From JAJPGZ01 sp038229295 (GTDB taxonomy: Bacteria > Verrucomicrobiota > Verrucomicrobiia > Chthoniobacterales > UBA10450): a stretch of DNA of 64,000 nt. Below are positions 49,297 to 57,723 of the stretch, piece by piece; position 1 is the first letter of the stretch; each line of letters begins with the position of its first letter. The translations under genes and the position numbers were made by a program. The notes under the pieces are model-generated. The model was not told where the DNA came from. It saw nothing but the letters and a program-made list of their open reading frames with translations, and ran no database searches. Location: positions 4,915-68,914 of the forward strand of contig JBBROO010000013.1 of NCBI GenBank assembly GCA_038229295.1. Reading direction: 5' to 3'.

Positions 49297-51027
49297 ATGG
49301 TTTCCGCACCGCCGCCCCACATCCGAACTCTGCCCGATTTGCCGCCCGCAAATCTGAGCGAGCCGCACGCCAAATTCCCGCGTGCTCCCGTCATTATCCT
49401 CTGCGCCACCGCGCTCTTTTCTTTGGTCGGGATCGCATTCGCGTTTTGGCTGCGCACCGTTCCCGCCGGGAATCCGGATCCCCGGCTGGCCTTCAACGTC
49501 TTCTATATGTTGTTCGCGCGTCACGAGCCCGGCGGATTGCTCGTCGTCGCCGTCTTTAGCCTAACGACCGCTCTCTTTCTGTTTCGAACCCAAGCGCGAA
49601 ATGTAGATGTCGATCTTGCGCGCTGGCTCCTTCCCGCCGCGGTGGCGATGGCGTTTGCGATCACGGCCATTGGAACTCATATCGTCTTCCATAATTACGC
49701 CCTGACCGCCGACGAATACGTGGCTGATTTCCAGGCGCGGATTTTCCTGCACGGAAAAATCCAGGCTGCGGTTTCAGCGGAATGGCTCGACGCGATTCGC
49801 GTGATCAAACCGACGTATATCGATTATTTCCCGGCCACGCATTCCTGGAGCCAGGACTATCTCCCGATTTACGCCGCCATGCGTGCCGTCTTTCAGAGTG
49901 TCGGTCTGCAATCGATGCTTAATCCGTTCCTGGCCGCGCTGACCGTACTCGCGCTTTACGGAACGGTGCGAAACATCTGGCCAGAATCGAAAACGAATTC
50001 GCTCGTCGCGGTCGGCCTGCTCGTCAGCTCCTCGCAATTCCTGCTTATGTCGATGACGGCGTATGCCATGCCGGCGCATCTTGCCCTCAACGCCATTTGG
50101 CTCTGGCTTTATTCGCGACCGGACCGGCGCGCATTTTATCTGGCGCCGTTTGTGGGCGTGCTCGCGATTGGGTTGCATCAACCAATTGTGCACGCGCTTT
50201 TCGTGCTGCCGTTTCTCATTCGCCTCGTCCGGCAACAGCGTTGGCGCAGTTCGCTTGTCTTCGGCGTGATCTATCTCGCCGGTTGCATCGGATGGTGCGC
50301 TTGGAAAATGCACTTTCAACCTCCCGCCACCGCCGCCGCCTCAACCATCTTCCGCTTACTCAACCCGCGCATGGCCATCATCCAACCGATGAATCTCCTT
50401 TTGCTTATCGGCTGGTCGTCCTTAGCCGCACCGCTTCTGTTTCTGCTCGGAGCAAAACAATTCTTCCGCGTCCGACCCATTGTGCAGGACGCGATGCTCA
50501 GCTGTGCTTTGACCTTCGGGTTTTATTTTTTCTTCTACCTCGATCAAGCCCACGGTTGGGGTTATCGCTATTTTCACGGCGTTCTCGCCTGTCTCATCAT
50601 CGTCGCCGTGGCCGGCTTCAATCGATTGTCGATCTTAGTTGGTCCGCGCCGCGCCCAAACATTCGTTCTCCTTGGCATCGCGGCTTCGTTACTAATTCAA
50701 TTGCCGTTGCGCTGTTTCCAAGCCGAGCGCTTCGTTAGGCCGTACGCGCGCACCGCTGCTTTGATTCACGCCATGCCCCGCGATATCGTCGCGCTCGATG
50801 CCCGCGATGCGTGGTATTCCGCGGATCTTATTCGCAACGATCCCTTCCTCGAACAACGTCCCGCCGTTGTTTCGATTTTTGGCCTGAACCCGGCGGCCGT
50901 CGCCGCTTTGGAGAAAAAAGGCAGCGCCCGTTTCATGACGCGCGATGACTTAACTCGACTCGGCATGTTCACCGCTCGCCCCGAACACTATGGACGCGAT
51001 CCTTTCCAACTTGGCCGCGGCAAATAA
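49297..51027 (+). CDS. Multi-pass membrane protein, GT-C-like, unassigned
   Basis: The 576-residue protein has an N-terminal cytosolic segment, ten to twelve helices (VIILCATALFSLVGIAFAF onward), the loop TADEYVADFQARIFLHGKIQ with acidic residues, and a C-terminal periplasmic tail (MPRDIVALDARDAWYSADLIRNDP). The layout resembles GT-C transferases acting on glycans, but no named family was recognised. It overlaps the next gene by 38 nt, so co-expression with the FkbM methyltransferase and GT9 gene is likely. Confidence 0.7.
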   Translation: MVSAPPPHIRTLPDLPPANLSEPHAKFPRAPVIILCATALFSLVGIAFAFWLRTVPAGNPDPRLAFNVFYMLFARHEPGGLLVVAVFSLTTALFLFRTQARNVDVDLARWLLPAAVAMAFAITAIGTHIVFHNYALTADEYVADFQARIFLHGKIQAAVSAEWLDAIRVIKPTYIDYFPATHSWSQDYLPIYAAMRAVFQSVGLQSMLNPFLAALTVLALYGTVRNIWPESKTNSLVAVGLLVSSSQFLLMSMTAYAMPAHLALNAIWLWLYSRPDRRAFYLAPFVGVLAIGLHQPIVHALFVLPFLIRLVRQQRWRSSLVFGVIYLAGCIGWCAWKMHFQPPATAAASTIFRLLNPRMAIIQPMNLLLLIGWSSLAAPLLFLLGAKQFFRVRPIVQDAMLSCALTFGFYFFFYLDQAHGWGYRYFHGVLACLIIVAVAGFNRLSILVGPRRAQTFVLLGIAASLLIQLPLRCFQAERFVRPYARTAALIHAMPRDIVALDARDAWYSADLIRNDPFLEQRPAVVSIFGLNPAAVAALEKKGSARFMTRDDLTRLGMFTARPEHYGRDPFQLGRGK

Positions 51028-51790
51028 CTCGGAACCCAGCAGTCGGGTTTTGCTCGACCACGTCCGTCGCATCATCGCTGCGCTCGAAGGGTTTCGTGTT
51101 TATGGCAGCGTTTGGTTGTGGCCGTGGATCACCTACTGTTTTTCGCCACTCGTTAGCCGATTTTCGCCCGGGAAAATCGCACGCTTCGATGGCTTCCGTG
51201 CGCGCCTGGACCAGGGTGATCTCTATACCTTCGCCAATGTTTTCGCGGATTATCCAGTTGTCGATCTTGCGCGCGCGTTACCCGAAGTAGAGTTGATTGT
51301 CGATCTTGGGGCCAACGTCGGCGCATTTTCGTTTTTGATGCAGACGCTTTGCCGAAAGAGCGGATGCGATCCGCAAATCGTCGCGGTCGAGCCCGACGCA
51401 GCGAATGCCGCTTTTCTTCGTGAACAGCCTTTTGCCAACGCACTCGAAATTCACGAAGCGGCGGTCGGTCGGTCGAACGGAACTGCGCGTCTCGTCCCCG
51501 GACAGAATTCAGTCACCCATCATGTTGATTTTTCCGGCAGCGCGAATGGCCTAACGATTCCAGTAATCAGTTTGGAATCGCTCTGCGATCGTCCGGCGCT
51601 GGTGAAGATGGATATTGAAGGGAGCGAGCTTGCAGTGCTCGAAGTTGGTTTGCCTGAAAACGTTCAGCATCTCGTGCTGGAATGGCATCATGCGGGTGCA
51701 CCGACGGACATTGTGGCCGGAAACTGGATTCAAATATCGAGCGACATTCACGGGGCGAGTACGTGGTATTGGCGGAGGCAATCACGATGA
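50990..51790 (+). CDS. FkbM-family SAM methyltransferase, copy 1
   Basis: The 266-residue protein has the FkbM pattern: the SAM-binding VDLGANVGAFSFLMQ, IVAVEPDAANAAFL, and the late LVKMDIEGSELAVLEVG. FkbM enzymes O-methylate sugars or polyketides; in a glycan locus a sugar is the likely acceptor. The first 70 residues are extra to the family and mildly hydrophobic (YGSVWLWPWITYCF). Two motif copies 39 nt apart, both in the same orientation, code for VVDLARA and IVDLGAN, the second being the SAM-binding loop itself. Its stop overlaps the GT9 start. Confidence 0.88.
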   Translation: MDAILSNLAAANNSEPSSRVLLDHVRRIIAALEGFRVYGSVWLWPWITYCFSPLVSRFSPGKIARFDGFRARLDQGDLYTFANVFADYPVVDLARALPEVELIVDLGANVGAFSFLMQTLCRKSGCDPQIVAVEPDAANAAFLREQPFANALEIHEAAVGRSNGTARLVPGQNSVTHHVDFSGSANGLTIPVISLESLCDRPALVKMDIEGSELAVLEVGLPENVQHLVLEWHHAGAPTDIVAGNWIQISSDIHGASTWYWRRQSR

Positions 51791-52914
51791 GCTCCATCGC
51801 ATTGGCGCCGCACCCAAAAACCGTTCTCGGTTACGATACGCGTTCGTTGCGCAGCGCGCTCGTGATGCGGGCTGTCGATCTTGTCAATCCCTTCAAGCGC
51901 GCGCAGGAATTCAAGTGGATAGGACCATGCGTTGTCTCATCCATCGCCGGACTCGGCGATCTATTTATTCACCTGCCGTTGATCGCCGGGATGGTGAACG
52001 AATGTCGCCGACGTGGCATCGCCGTGCGCGTGGCGCTGCGTCCGCCGTTGGCGGTGATCGGTGAGATGTGCGGTTGGGACGTGATCCCGTTTGATGATTC
52101 ACTTGTCGATCTTTTCAAGACGCCCGAAAGACATCGGCCGACCGACTTGCTTCATCGCATTCGCTCGCTGCGACGCGAGCCGGCGGCACTGTGGATCGAT
52201 CTGACCGGCAACGCGCTCAGCGCTCTCGCCATTAAATGCACATCCGCACGCGCGCTGGCCGCGCGCACCACACGCGGTGGTCGCAGCATGATCGATCATC
52301 CGTTGCCGCATCGCTTTCTGGAGAATGAGTACGACAACCTCGAGCGCGTCGCCGATTATCTCGGGTGCGATTTGGACCGGACGATCTACCATCGGCTGCG
52401 CGGTGAACCGATGCCGGAAGCGAACGGAACAGTCGTTCTCTCTCTGACCACGGCCTGTCCATGGAAAAACTGGCCGCTCGAAAATTTTCTCGCGGTGATC
52501 GACCACTTTCCTAACGTGCGCTTTGCTCTGAGCGGATTCGCGCACGAAGTGGTCGCCGAGGACCAGGAAACCTTGCGCGCGATTCGAGCGCGCCCGAATG
52601 TCGTCGATTATCTCGATCGCCTTCCGGTTTCCGATCTCATTCGCCTCGTCGCGAGCGGCGCGGCTATCATCACCAACGATGCGGGCGCAGCGCACATCGC
52701 TAACGCTTTCAGCAAACCGGGCGCAGTTCTCTTCGGTCCGGCGAGCCCGGGCGCGTTTGCGTCGCGGGATGGTCTAAAAGTTTTTCACGACAGCAGTTGT
52801 CCGCTGCACCCGTGCGTCCAGTGGCAGTGCACGCGTCCGGCGGAATGGTGCATGCGGAAGATTTCGGCGCTGGATGTAATCAATTATCTGGCGGCGCTCG
52901 CGGCGTTTCGTTAG
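51787..52914 (+). CDS. Glycosyltransferase family 9 (heptosyltransferase-like)
   Basis: The 375-residue protein shows the GT9 plan: VVSSIAGLGDLFIHLPLI near the N-terminus, FDDSLVDLF, then in the second half VVLSLTTACPWKNWP, LPVSDLIRLVASGAAIITNDAGAAHIANAF and GPASPGAF. GT9 enzymes add heptose or other sugars to lipopolysaccharide core. A C-terminal Cys-rich segment (SSCPLHPCVQWQCTRPAEWCM) matches the family's typical SCP.HPC.. end. ATG 51787 overlaps the previous TGA (ATGA). It overlaps the convergent FkbM gene by 4 nt. Confidence 0.9.
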   Translation: MSSIALAPHPKTVLGYDTRSLRSALVMRAVDLVNPFKRAQEFKWIGPCVVSSIAGLGDLFIHLPLIAGMVNECRRRGIAVRVALRPPLAVIGEMCGWDVIPFDDSLVDLFKTPERHRPTDLLHRIRSLRREPAALWIDLTGNALSALAIKCTSARALAARTTRGGRSMIDHPLPHRFLENEYDNLERVADYLGCDLDRTIYHRLRGEPMPEANGTVVLSLTTACPWKNWPLENFLAVIDHFPNVRFALSGFAHEVVAEDQETLRAIRARPNVVDYLDRLPVSDLIRLVASGAAIITNDAGAAHIANAFSKPGAVLFGPASPGAFASRDGLKVFHDSSCPLHPCVQWQCTRPAEWCMRKISALDVINYLAALAAFR

Positions 52915-53594
52915 GCGCGAAGCCAAAGTTTGTCCGCTTCGATCACGCAGCCATCTGCCTCCAGCTCGTTAGTCGTGGCGTATTCGCGAAAGCCGCGGCG
53001 CGAAAGCATTTCTCGCATCGGTTCGTAGGTTCCTTGAGGCCCCATCGACACCTCCAGTAGAATGGCAGCGCAACGTTCCCACAGCGCGCCCATTCCTTCG
53101 AGCGCTTGCGGCTCGGCGCCTTGGAGATCGAGTTTAACGAGGAGACGGGAACCGGAAATGTCGAGGCTGTCGAGCCGCACCGCCTCCACCTCCCACGCCG
53201 GCGCAGCGTCGTTAGGCGCGACAATTTCTTCAGTAACAGTGCACGATGTCGATCTTGCCGTCGGTTGACGCAAAAGAAGTCGCGTTGGTTCTTTCCAAAG
53301 AGCAGCCTCCACCACTCGATAGCCGTTCCCTTTTAAGATGGCGGCGGAAGCCGGATGCGGTTCAACGCAAATCAGCTCGGCGTTTGGCAACGCGGCGCGA
53401 ACGATGTCGGCAAATTCTCCAATGTTGGCGCCGCCATCTATCACGCCGTCGAAGTTCAGCGCCCGTAAATGCGAACGCAGCTTTCGGTGCCGCTGCCACA
53501 CTCGGGCAAGAACGTCGAGCGGATGCGCCAGAAATGGAATCGCGCTGCAAAATTGCAGAAGCCTGATTCCGAGTTGGTAAAGCAACGTGTTCAC
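52911..53594 (-). CDS. FkbM-family SAM methyltransferase, copy 2
   Basis: The 227-residue protein shows GVIDGGANIGEFADIVRAA (SAM site), ICVEPHPASAAIL, and LLVKLDLQGAEPQALEG (FkbM motif). I place the start at GTG 53594, one base after the stop of the upstream glycosyltransferase (TGACGTG). The long open frame beyond this is antisense of that gene and non-conserved. It is shorter than the other two copies. The likely acceptor is a glycan. A motif copy (53247) codes for ARSTS. Confidence 0.85.
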   Translation of the reverse strand: MNTLLYQLGIRLLQFCSAIPFLAHPLDVLARVWQRHRKLRSHLRALNFDGVIDGGANIGEFADIVRAALPNAELICVEPHPASAAILKGNGYRVVEAALWKEPTRLLLRQPTARSTSCTVTEEIVAPNDAAPAWEVEAVRLDSLDISGSRLLVKLDLQGAEPQALEGMGALWERCAAILLEVSMGPQGTYEPMREMLSRRGFREYATTNELEADGCVIEADKLWLRA

Positions 53595-53595
53595 G

Positions 53596-54579
53596 TCATC
53601 GCCGGTCGAAGATTTTTCCAAGCCATCGTTGCGCCCGGCGGACAGCCCAGATCGGTAGCGGCAAGCGCAGTTTCCAATATAGGCGTTGGCCCGGCGTAAT
53701 TCCCTCGAAGAAATTTTCCTGGATGTGACGATCGGCCATAGCGTTTGCGATTCTTTCTCTCGGATGATGCAACGGGAATTCCACCGGCATGGTCGGTAAC
53801 TGCGCGGCGCGGGTTTGCGATTTGGTGTGGGCGGCATCGGCTCCGAAGCCAATGTTGGCGACCAGATTACTTCGCGGAACGATCGATAGCAGATCGTGGC
53901 GCCAACAACTGAATAACCAGGGAACATCCCACGTGCTCAGCCCGTCTCGCTTGGCGGCGTAGCTGTCGTCGAAGTGGCGTCGCCAGAAATTCTGCGCGAT
54001 TCGATTGTCGATCTTATCCGTTAGCCAATTCGTTCGTCGCAAGCCGGGCCATTCTTTCATTTGGTGATCGCAAAGTTGCCAGGCGCGCCGCCAGGTGGCC
54101 CAGCCCCAGATGTGGCAGACGCGCGAGAAGTAATAACTGTCTTCGTTAGGCGGGGCGGTCGCGGCCGGATCGAGATTTGTCCCGCTGATCGCGCCAACAT
54201 GTCGATCTTGCGCGCAGTGTTCGAGTAATTCCTGACAGAACGGAAAGAACGTTGCCTCTGGCAGACAATCGTCCTCCAGAATAATTGCGCGCTCGGTTTG
54301 CTCGAAAACCCAGTCGAGACCTTCCGAAATATTTCTTCGCAAGCCAAGATTCTGTCCGGCGAAACGGCGAAAAACCTGACAAGGCCAGTCCACGCCATCG
54401 ATAATCGCGCGCGCGGCCGCGCATCGCGCTTTGTCCGATTCGACCCTTGCCCGCGCTCCATCTGCGACGACGAATAACTGTGGTGGTCGCGCCGCCCGGA
54501 TGGCAGCAAAAACTTTTTCAGTGCGTTCAGGCCGATTAAAAAGAATTAGAACGACTGGAGTGCGGAGAGCATTGTCCAT
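53596..54579 (-). CDS. GT-A glycosyltransferase (GNT-I-like)
   Basis: The 327-residue protein begins with VVLILFNRPERTEKVFAAI and has QNLGLRRNISEGLDWVF, then AIILEDDCLPEATFFPFC with the EDD metal motif of GT13/GT2-type enzymes, and ISGTNLDP and FSRVCHIWGWATWRRAW, a signature seen in bacterial hemolytic-protein HlpA-like or GNT-I-like glycosyltransferases. It lies in a tight minus-strand group with FkbM genes and the flippase. The sugar is unknown. Confidence 0.82.
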   Translation of the reverse strand: MDNALRTPVVLILFNRPERTEKVFAAIRAARPPQLFVVADGARARVESDKARCAAARAIIDGVDWPCQVFRRFAGQNLGLRRNISEGLDWVFEQTERAIILEDDCLPEATFFPFCQELLEHCAQDRHVGAISGTNLDPAATAPPNEDSYYFSRVCHIWGWATWRRAWQLCDHQMKEWPGLRRTNWLTDKIDNRIAQNFWRRHFDDSYAAKRDGLSTWDVPWLFSCWRHDLLSIVPRSNLVANIGFGADAAHTKSQTRAAQLPTMPVEFPLHHPRERIANAMADRHIQENFFEGITPGQRLYWKLRLPLPIWAVRRAQRWLGKIFDRR

Positions 54580-54597
54580 TGGCCGGCGTTACCAGCT

Positions 54598-55383
54598 TTA
54601 CACCGGTCTGCCGTAAACAGCGAGTATCTCCGCCGGCATGTTTAGCGCGCTTTTTATTTCGACGCCGCCAAGCGTTGTCATGACATATGCGGCTTCACAA
54701 AGAATGGCGTAACATTTTGCGCTCGGCTCTGCTCCGTGTAACGCGATTAACATTGTCGGGTGTGCGCGCGCGAGGAGCGCTTTCGCGCCGGCCAGAACTT
54801 TCGCTTCCGCGCCTTCGACGTCGATTTTCAGGAATGTTGGATCGACAATTGCATTCTCGGCGAGGAATTCATCGAGCGAGATCGTCGGCACTTGGAATGA
54901 ATCCACGGGTTCGGTTGCAATGCCGCCGGTGAAATCGTTTTCGCCGCGCGCAAACGCGACATGGCCGCTTTTATCGGACAACGCGCAATCGCTCAACGTT
55001 ACGTTGTCGATCTTATTGATGGCAAGATGACGGCGGATCTTGCTCAAATTTTCCGGAACAGGTTCAAAGGCGAGCACCCGTCCGCGCTCACCGACCATGC
55101 GCGACATTCCCAAAGTGTAAAAGCCGGCGTTCGCGCCGATATCGCAGACGGTGGCGCCGTTAGGCACAAGTCCGCGGAGAAGCCGTTGCTTGCGATACTC
55201 GTAAAGGCCGAGCCACTCGGGCGCGTTCGCGGAGCCGCGAATCCAGAGTTGGCCGCGATTGATGCCTAACGGAACACGCATGGGCATGTCCGCCGGAATG
55301 AGATGGAGAAATCTTCCCGCGAACCAGAGAATTTTCTCCACGAACAATGCGCCCGACCTTTGCGTTAACACGGCGTCATTCAT
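54598..55383 (-). CDS. FkbM-family SAM methyltransferase, copy 3
   Basis: The 261-residue protein has VCDIGANAGFYTLGMSRMVG (SAM site), VLAFEPVPENLSKIRRHLA, and PTFLKIDVEGAEAKVLAGA (FkbM motif). It overlaps the flippase stop by 8 nt and precedes the GT-A gene by 18 nt, so it belongs to the same unit. Three FkbM methyltransferases in 5 kb point to a glycan with several O-methyl groups. Motif copy at 55005 codes for KIDNVT. Confidence 0.9.
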   Translation of the reverse strand: MNDAVLTQRSGALFVEKILWFAGRFLHLIPADMPMRVPLGINRGQLWIRGSANAPEWLGLYEYRKQRLLRGLVPNGATVCDIGANAGFYTLGMSRMVGERGRVLAFEPVPENLSKIRRHLAINKIDNVTLSDCALSDKSGHVAFARGENDFTGGIATEPVDSFQVPTISLDEFLAENAIVDPTFLKIDVEGAEAKVLAGAKALLARAHPTMLIALHGAEPSAKCYAILCEAAYVMTTLGGVEIKSALNMPAEILAVYGRPV

Positions 55384-56677
55384 AGCGCAGCGGACGGAAT
55401 AACACCGGCAAAACTAACATGGCCCGAAGCTGCAGACCGAAAACGGGGCGCGTTTTCGCTTGCGCGAAATTCAAGAGGAAGGCCGAACACGCGACCGAGA
55501 TCAATGTCGCGACGGCCGCGCCGCTCGGTCCGTAAGTCGGAATGAGGAGCAAATTGAGCGCGACGTTGATGACCGCGCCGATCGTTGTTCGCAACGTGGC
55601 CAGCCAGGTCAACCCTTCGGTGATGTCGTAGCCGCTTTGCATGATGCCGATGAAAACAAACGTCGGCGCCCAGGCGAGAATGCGCAGAACCGGCACGGCT
55701 GAGGCGTAGGCTTGACCAAACAATAATGGAATGAGCCACGGCGCGGTGATGGTTAAAACCAACGAGAGACCGAGACCGACGACGATCGTGCCGAGAAAAA
55801 GTTTTTCGAATTGGCGATGATAAAATTCTGGCCCGCGCCGGCGCCAGCGCACCAGCAACGGAAAAAGCGCGGGCAAAAATGCCATCGGCAAAAGCGCACA
55901 GCCTTCGGAGATTTGCGCGGCGGCGGAATAAATTCCGGCAGCTTTGTAGCCGGCGATTTTTCCAAGGAGAATGACATCTGAGCGCATGTAGATCATGACC
56001 GCGAGCGACGCGAGCAACAGCGGCAATCCCTCGGCCATGAGGCGGCGCTGCTTGATTGGCGCGTAGCTCACATCCGTTGCCGACGAATTTCTGCGGCGAC
56101 GATACGCGACGAACAATGCTCCGCCGACAAGCGCGGCTTCGACTGTTTCGAGCGCGGCGAAAACTAACAACGGAGCGTTGGCCGCAAGCGCAGCGACTTT
56201 CAGCGCCGCGCCGAGCAGAATCGGTAGGGCGCGACCCAAAAAAATGGAGCGAAAACGATGTTCGGATTGAAAAGCGAAATCGAACACATCGAAGGCCTGA
56301 AAGAGCAAACCCCCGCCGGCCAGAGCGGCGATGGCCAGCGTGACGCGGTCGCTGATTCCGATGACGCACGCGAGCAGCATCAAAACATAACTCGACGACG
56401 CGAGCGTCAGCTTGAGGAAGAACGCCTGACGTAGAATTGTCGATCTTAGCTCGGGCATTTCGACGAGATGGCGCACGATCACGCGATCCAAACCGAATGC
56501 CGCGATGACGCTAAATATCCTAACGAACGCAAGCCCGAAGGCGAAGGAGCCGAATTGTTGCGGACCGAAATGGCGACTCAACGCGATCGTGATAAAAGCG
56601 AGCGCGGCGACGCGAACCGCTTGATTCAGCAACGACCAGGCGCCGTTCGAAAGGATCGTGGTCGAAGAAGTCTTCAT
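55376..56677 (-). CDS. Oligosaccharide flippase (Wzx/MATE-like)
   Basis: The 433-residue protein has about 12 helices and the polysaccharide-export flippase layout: NGAWSLLNQAVRVAALAFITIALSR at the start, HFGPQQFGSFAFGLAF, and in the second half MLLIPTYGPSGAAVATLIS-like sequence (seen as LNLLLIPTYGPSGAA). It would turn lipid-linked glycans across the inner membrane, connecting the cytosolic GT2/GT4 enzymes to the membrane GT-C proteins. Its start overlaps the GT4 stop (ATGA). Confidence 0.9.
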   Translation of the reverse strand: MKTSSTTILSNGAWSLLNQAVRVAALAFITIALSRHFGPQQFGSFAFGLAFVRIFSVIAAFGLDRVIVRHLVEMPELRSTILRQAFFLKLTLASSSYVLMLLACVIGISDRVTLAIAALAGGGLLFQAFDVFDFAFQSEHRFRSIFLGRALPILLGAALKVAALAANAPLLVFAALETVEAALVGGALFVAYRRRRNSSATDVSYAPIKQRRLMAEGLPLLLASLAVMIYMRSDVILLGKIAGYKAAGIYSAAAQISEGCALLPMAFLPALFPLLVRWRRRGPEFYHRQFEKLFLGTIVVGLGLSLVLTITAPWLIPLLFGQAYASAVPVLRILAWAPTFVFIGIMQSGYDITEGLTWLATLRTTIGAVINVALNLLLIPTYGPSGAAVATLISVACSAFLLNFAQAKTRPVFGLQLRAMLVLPVLFRPLRYE

Positions 56678-57714
56678 GCGATGGCGGGACGCAACCCATC
56701 CAGCTCGTTAGTCCGCGAACGCGCGGGACTTTCGGCAAGATCGACAATCAACTGTGTCCATTGGTCGATATGAGACTGGAAAGGTGCGTTCTTTGTTTCT
56801 TCGAGCTCCCTCGCCATTTCGCCGGCGAATCCAGTGCAAATCAAGCGACGACCAGCGGCAAGACTGTTCCAAATTTTCGAAGGAAAAATCGCACGCTGAA
56901 TTCGCGGACTGGCCGCGACCAAATGCACTTCATGACGAAGTAGATCGTGTTTTAATTTTTCGGGATCGCTGTGTAGAGGCTGGACTTGCAGCCAGTTCGG
57001 AAGTTGACGCGCACCGCGGCCGTCCGCTCGCATCGTAATTTTATATCCCTCCTCACGCAGTTTCGCGCAGGCCGCGACCAGAAGATCGACATCGTGGCCG
57101 TAGCCGAGGTTGCCGGAATACAACGCGGTCTTCGGTTCGAACGACATCTGTTCTTCAAATTGAAGCGTCGGCCAGTTGCGAATGATGACTGAGTTCCGCG
57201 CCGGACCGCCCAGGTTCGCGCCGATCTTTACGACCCGATCCCATTGCGAAAGGAGATGGTCCCAGTATCGACTGAAAGCGTAGCGCGCAGCCGCAGGATA
57301 TTCGCGAATGCCGCGAATTAATTCCGGATAATAATCCTGCAACCAATAGACGGCATGCGCGCCGCGTCGCTTGATCGATTTGGAAAGATGGACGGTGTTC
57401 GGCGGTGCGCTCGTTACTACGACGACGTCGCCAGCCTTAACGACATTGTCGATGTAACGAGCGAAGGCGCGTTTGACCGAAGCGTATTCGACCAGCGTCT
57501 GCGCAAGATTTCCGCGGCGGCCGCGATAATGATCGAGATGAAGAACCTGCCCCGGCGGTTTGTCCCGGCCTAACGACCGATAGTTTCCGCTGCCGCCGAT
57601 TAAGCGAACGTCAGAACCTTGTTCGCGCAGACGCGTCGCCAGTTGTTCGGCGTAGAGTCCGGTCGGCGCGGCGTCCGGCCAGATATACTGGGTCAGGATG
57701 TGGACCGTGGCCAT
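56674..57714 (-). CDS. Glycosyltransferase family 4
   Basis: The 346-residue GT-B fold protein has VHILTQYIWPDAAPTGLYAEQLA at the N-terminus, VVVVTSAPPNTVHL, HAVYWLQDYYPELIRG, and in the C-half ALYSGNLGYGHDVDLLVAAC and the donor-site AIFPSKIWNSLAAGRRLICTG. It resembles WbuB-type enzymes of O-antigen synthesis, which add an amino sugar, but the donor is not certain. It lies 10 nt downstream of the GT2 gene and overlaps the flippase start. Confidence 0.88.
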   Translation of the reverse strand: MATVHILTQYIWPDAAPTGLYAEQLATRLREQGSDVRLIGGSGNYRSLGRDKPPGQVLHLDHYRGRRGNLAQTLVEYASVKRAFARYIDNVVKAGDVVVVTSAPPNTVHLSKSIKRRGAHAVYWLQDYYPELIRGIREYPAAARYAFSRYWDHLLSQWDRVVKIGANLGGPARNSVIIRNWPTLQFEEQMSFEPKTALYSGNLGYGHDVDLLVAACAKLREEGYKITMRADGRGARQLPNWLQVQPLHSDPEKLKHDLLRHEVHLVAASPRIQRAIFPSKIWNSLAAGRRLICTGFAGEMARELEETKNAPFQSHIDQWTQLIVDLAESPARSRTNELDGLRPAIA

Positions 57715-57723
57715 CGCGTGCCG

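Larger units (their letters stand above)
4275..57576. repeat. Second dispersed word CCTAACGA / TCGTTAGG, 24 copies
   Basis: Exact copies of CCTAACGA start at 4275, 9438, 15658, 21648, 23738, 24578, 41431, 49560, 51550, 56519 and 57569. TCGTTAGG starts at 11348, 13282, 14302, 26843, 35935, 38430, 43701, 45196, 47399, 50732, 52908, 53209 and 54143. Chance expectation for an 8-mer on both strands is about 2. Many more copies differ at one end (ACTAACGA, CCTAACGG, TGTTAGGC). The word contains CTAA, normally rare in GC-rich genes, and falls in several reading frames. Only one copy lies within the 25-35 kb island. Function unknown. Confidence 0.7.
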
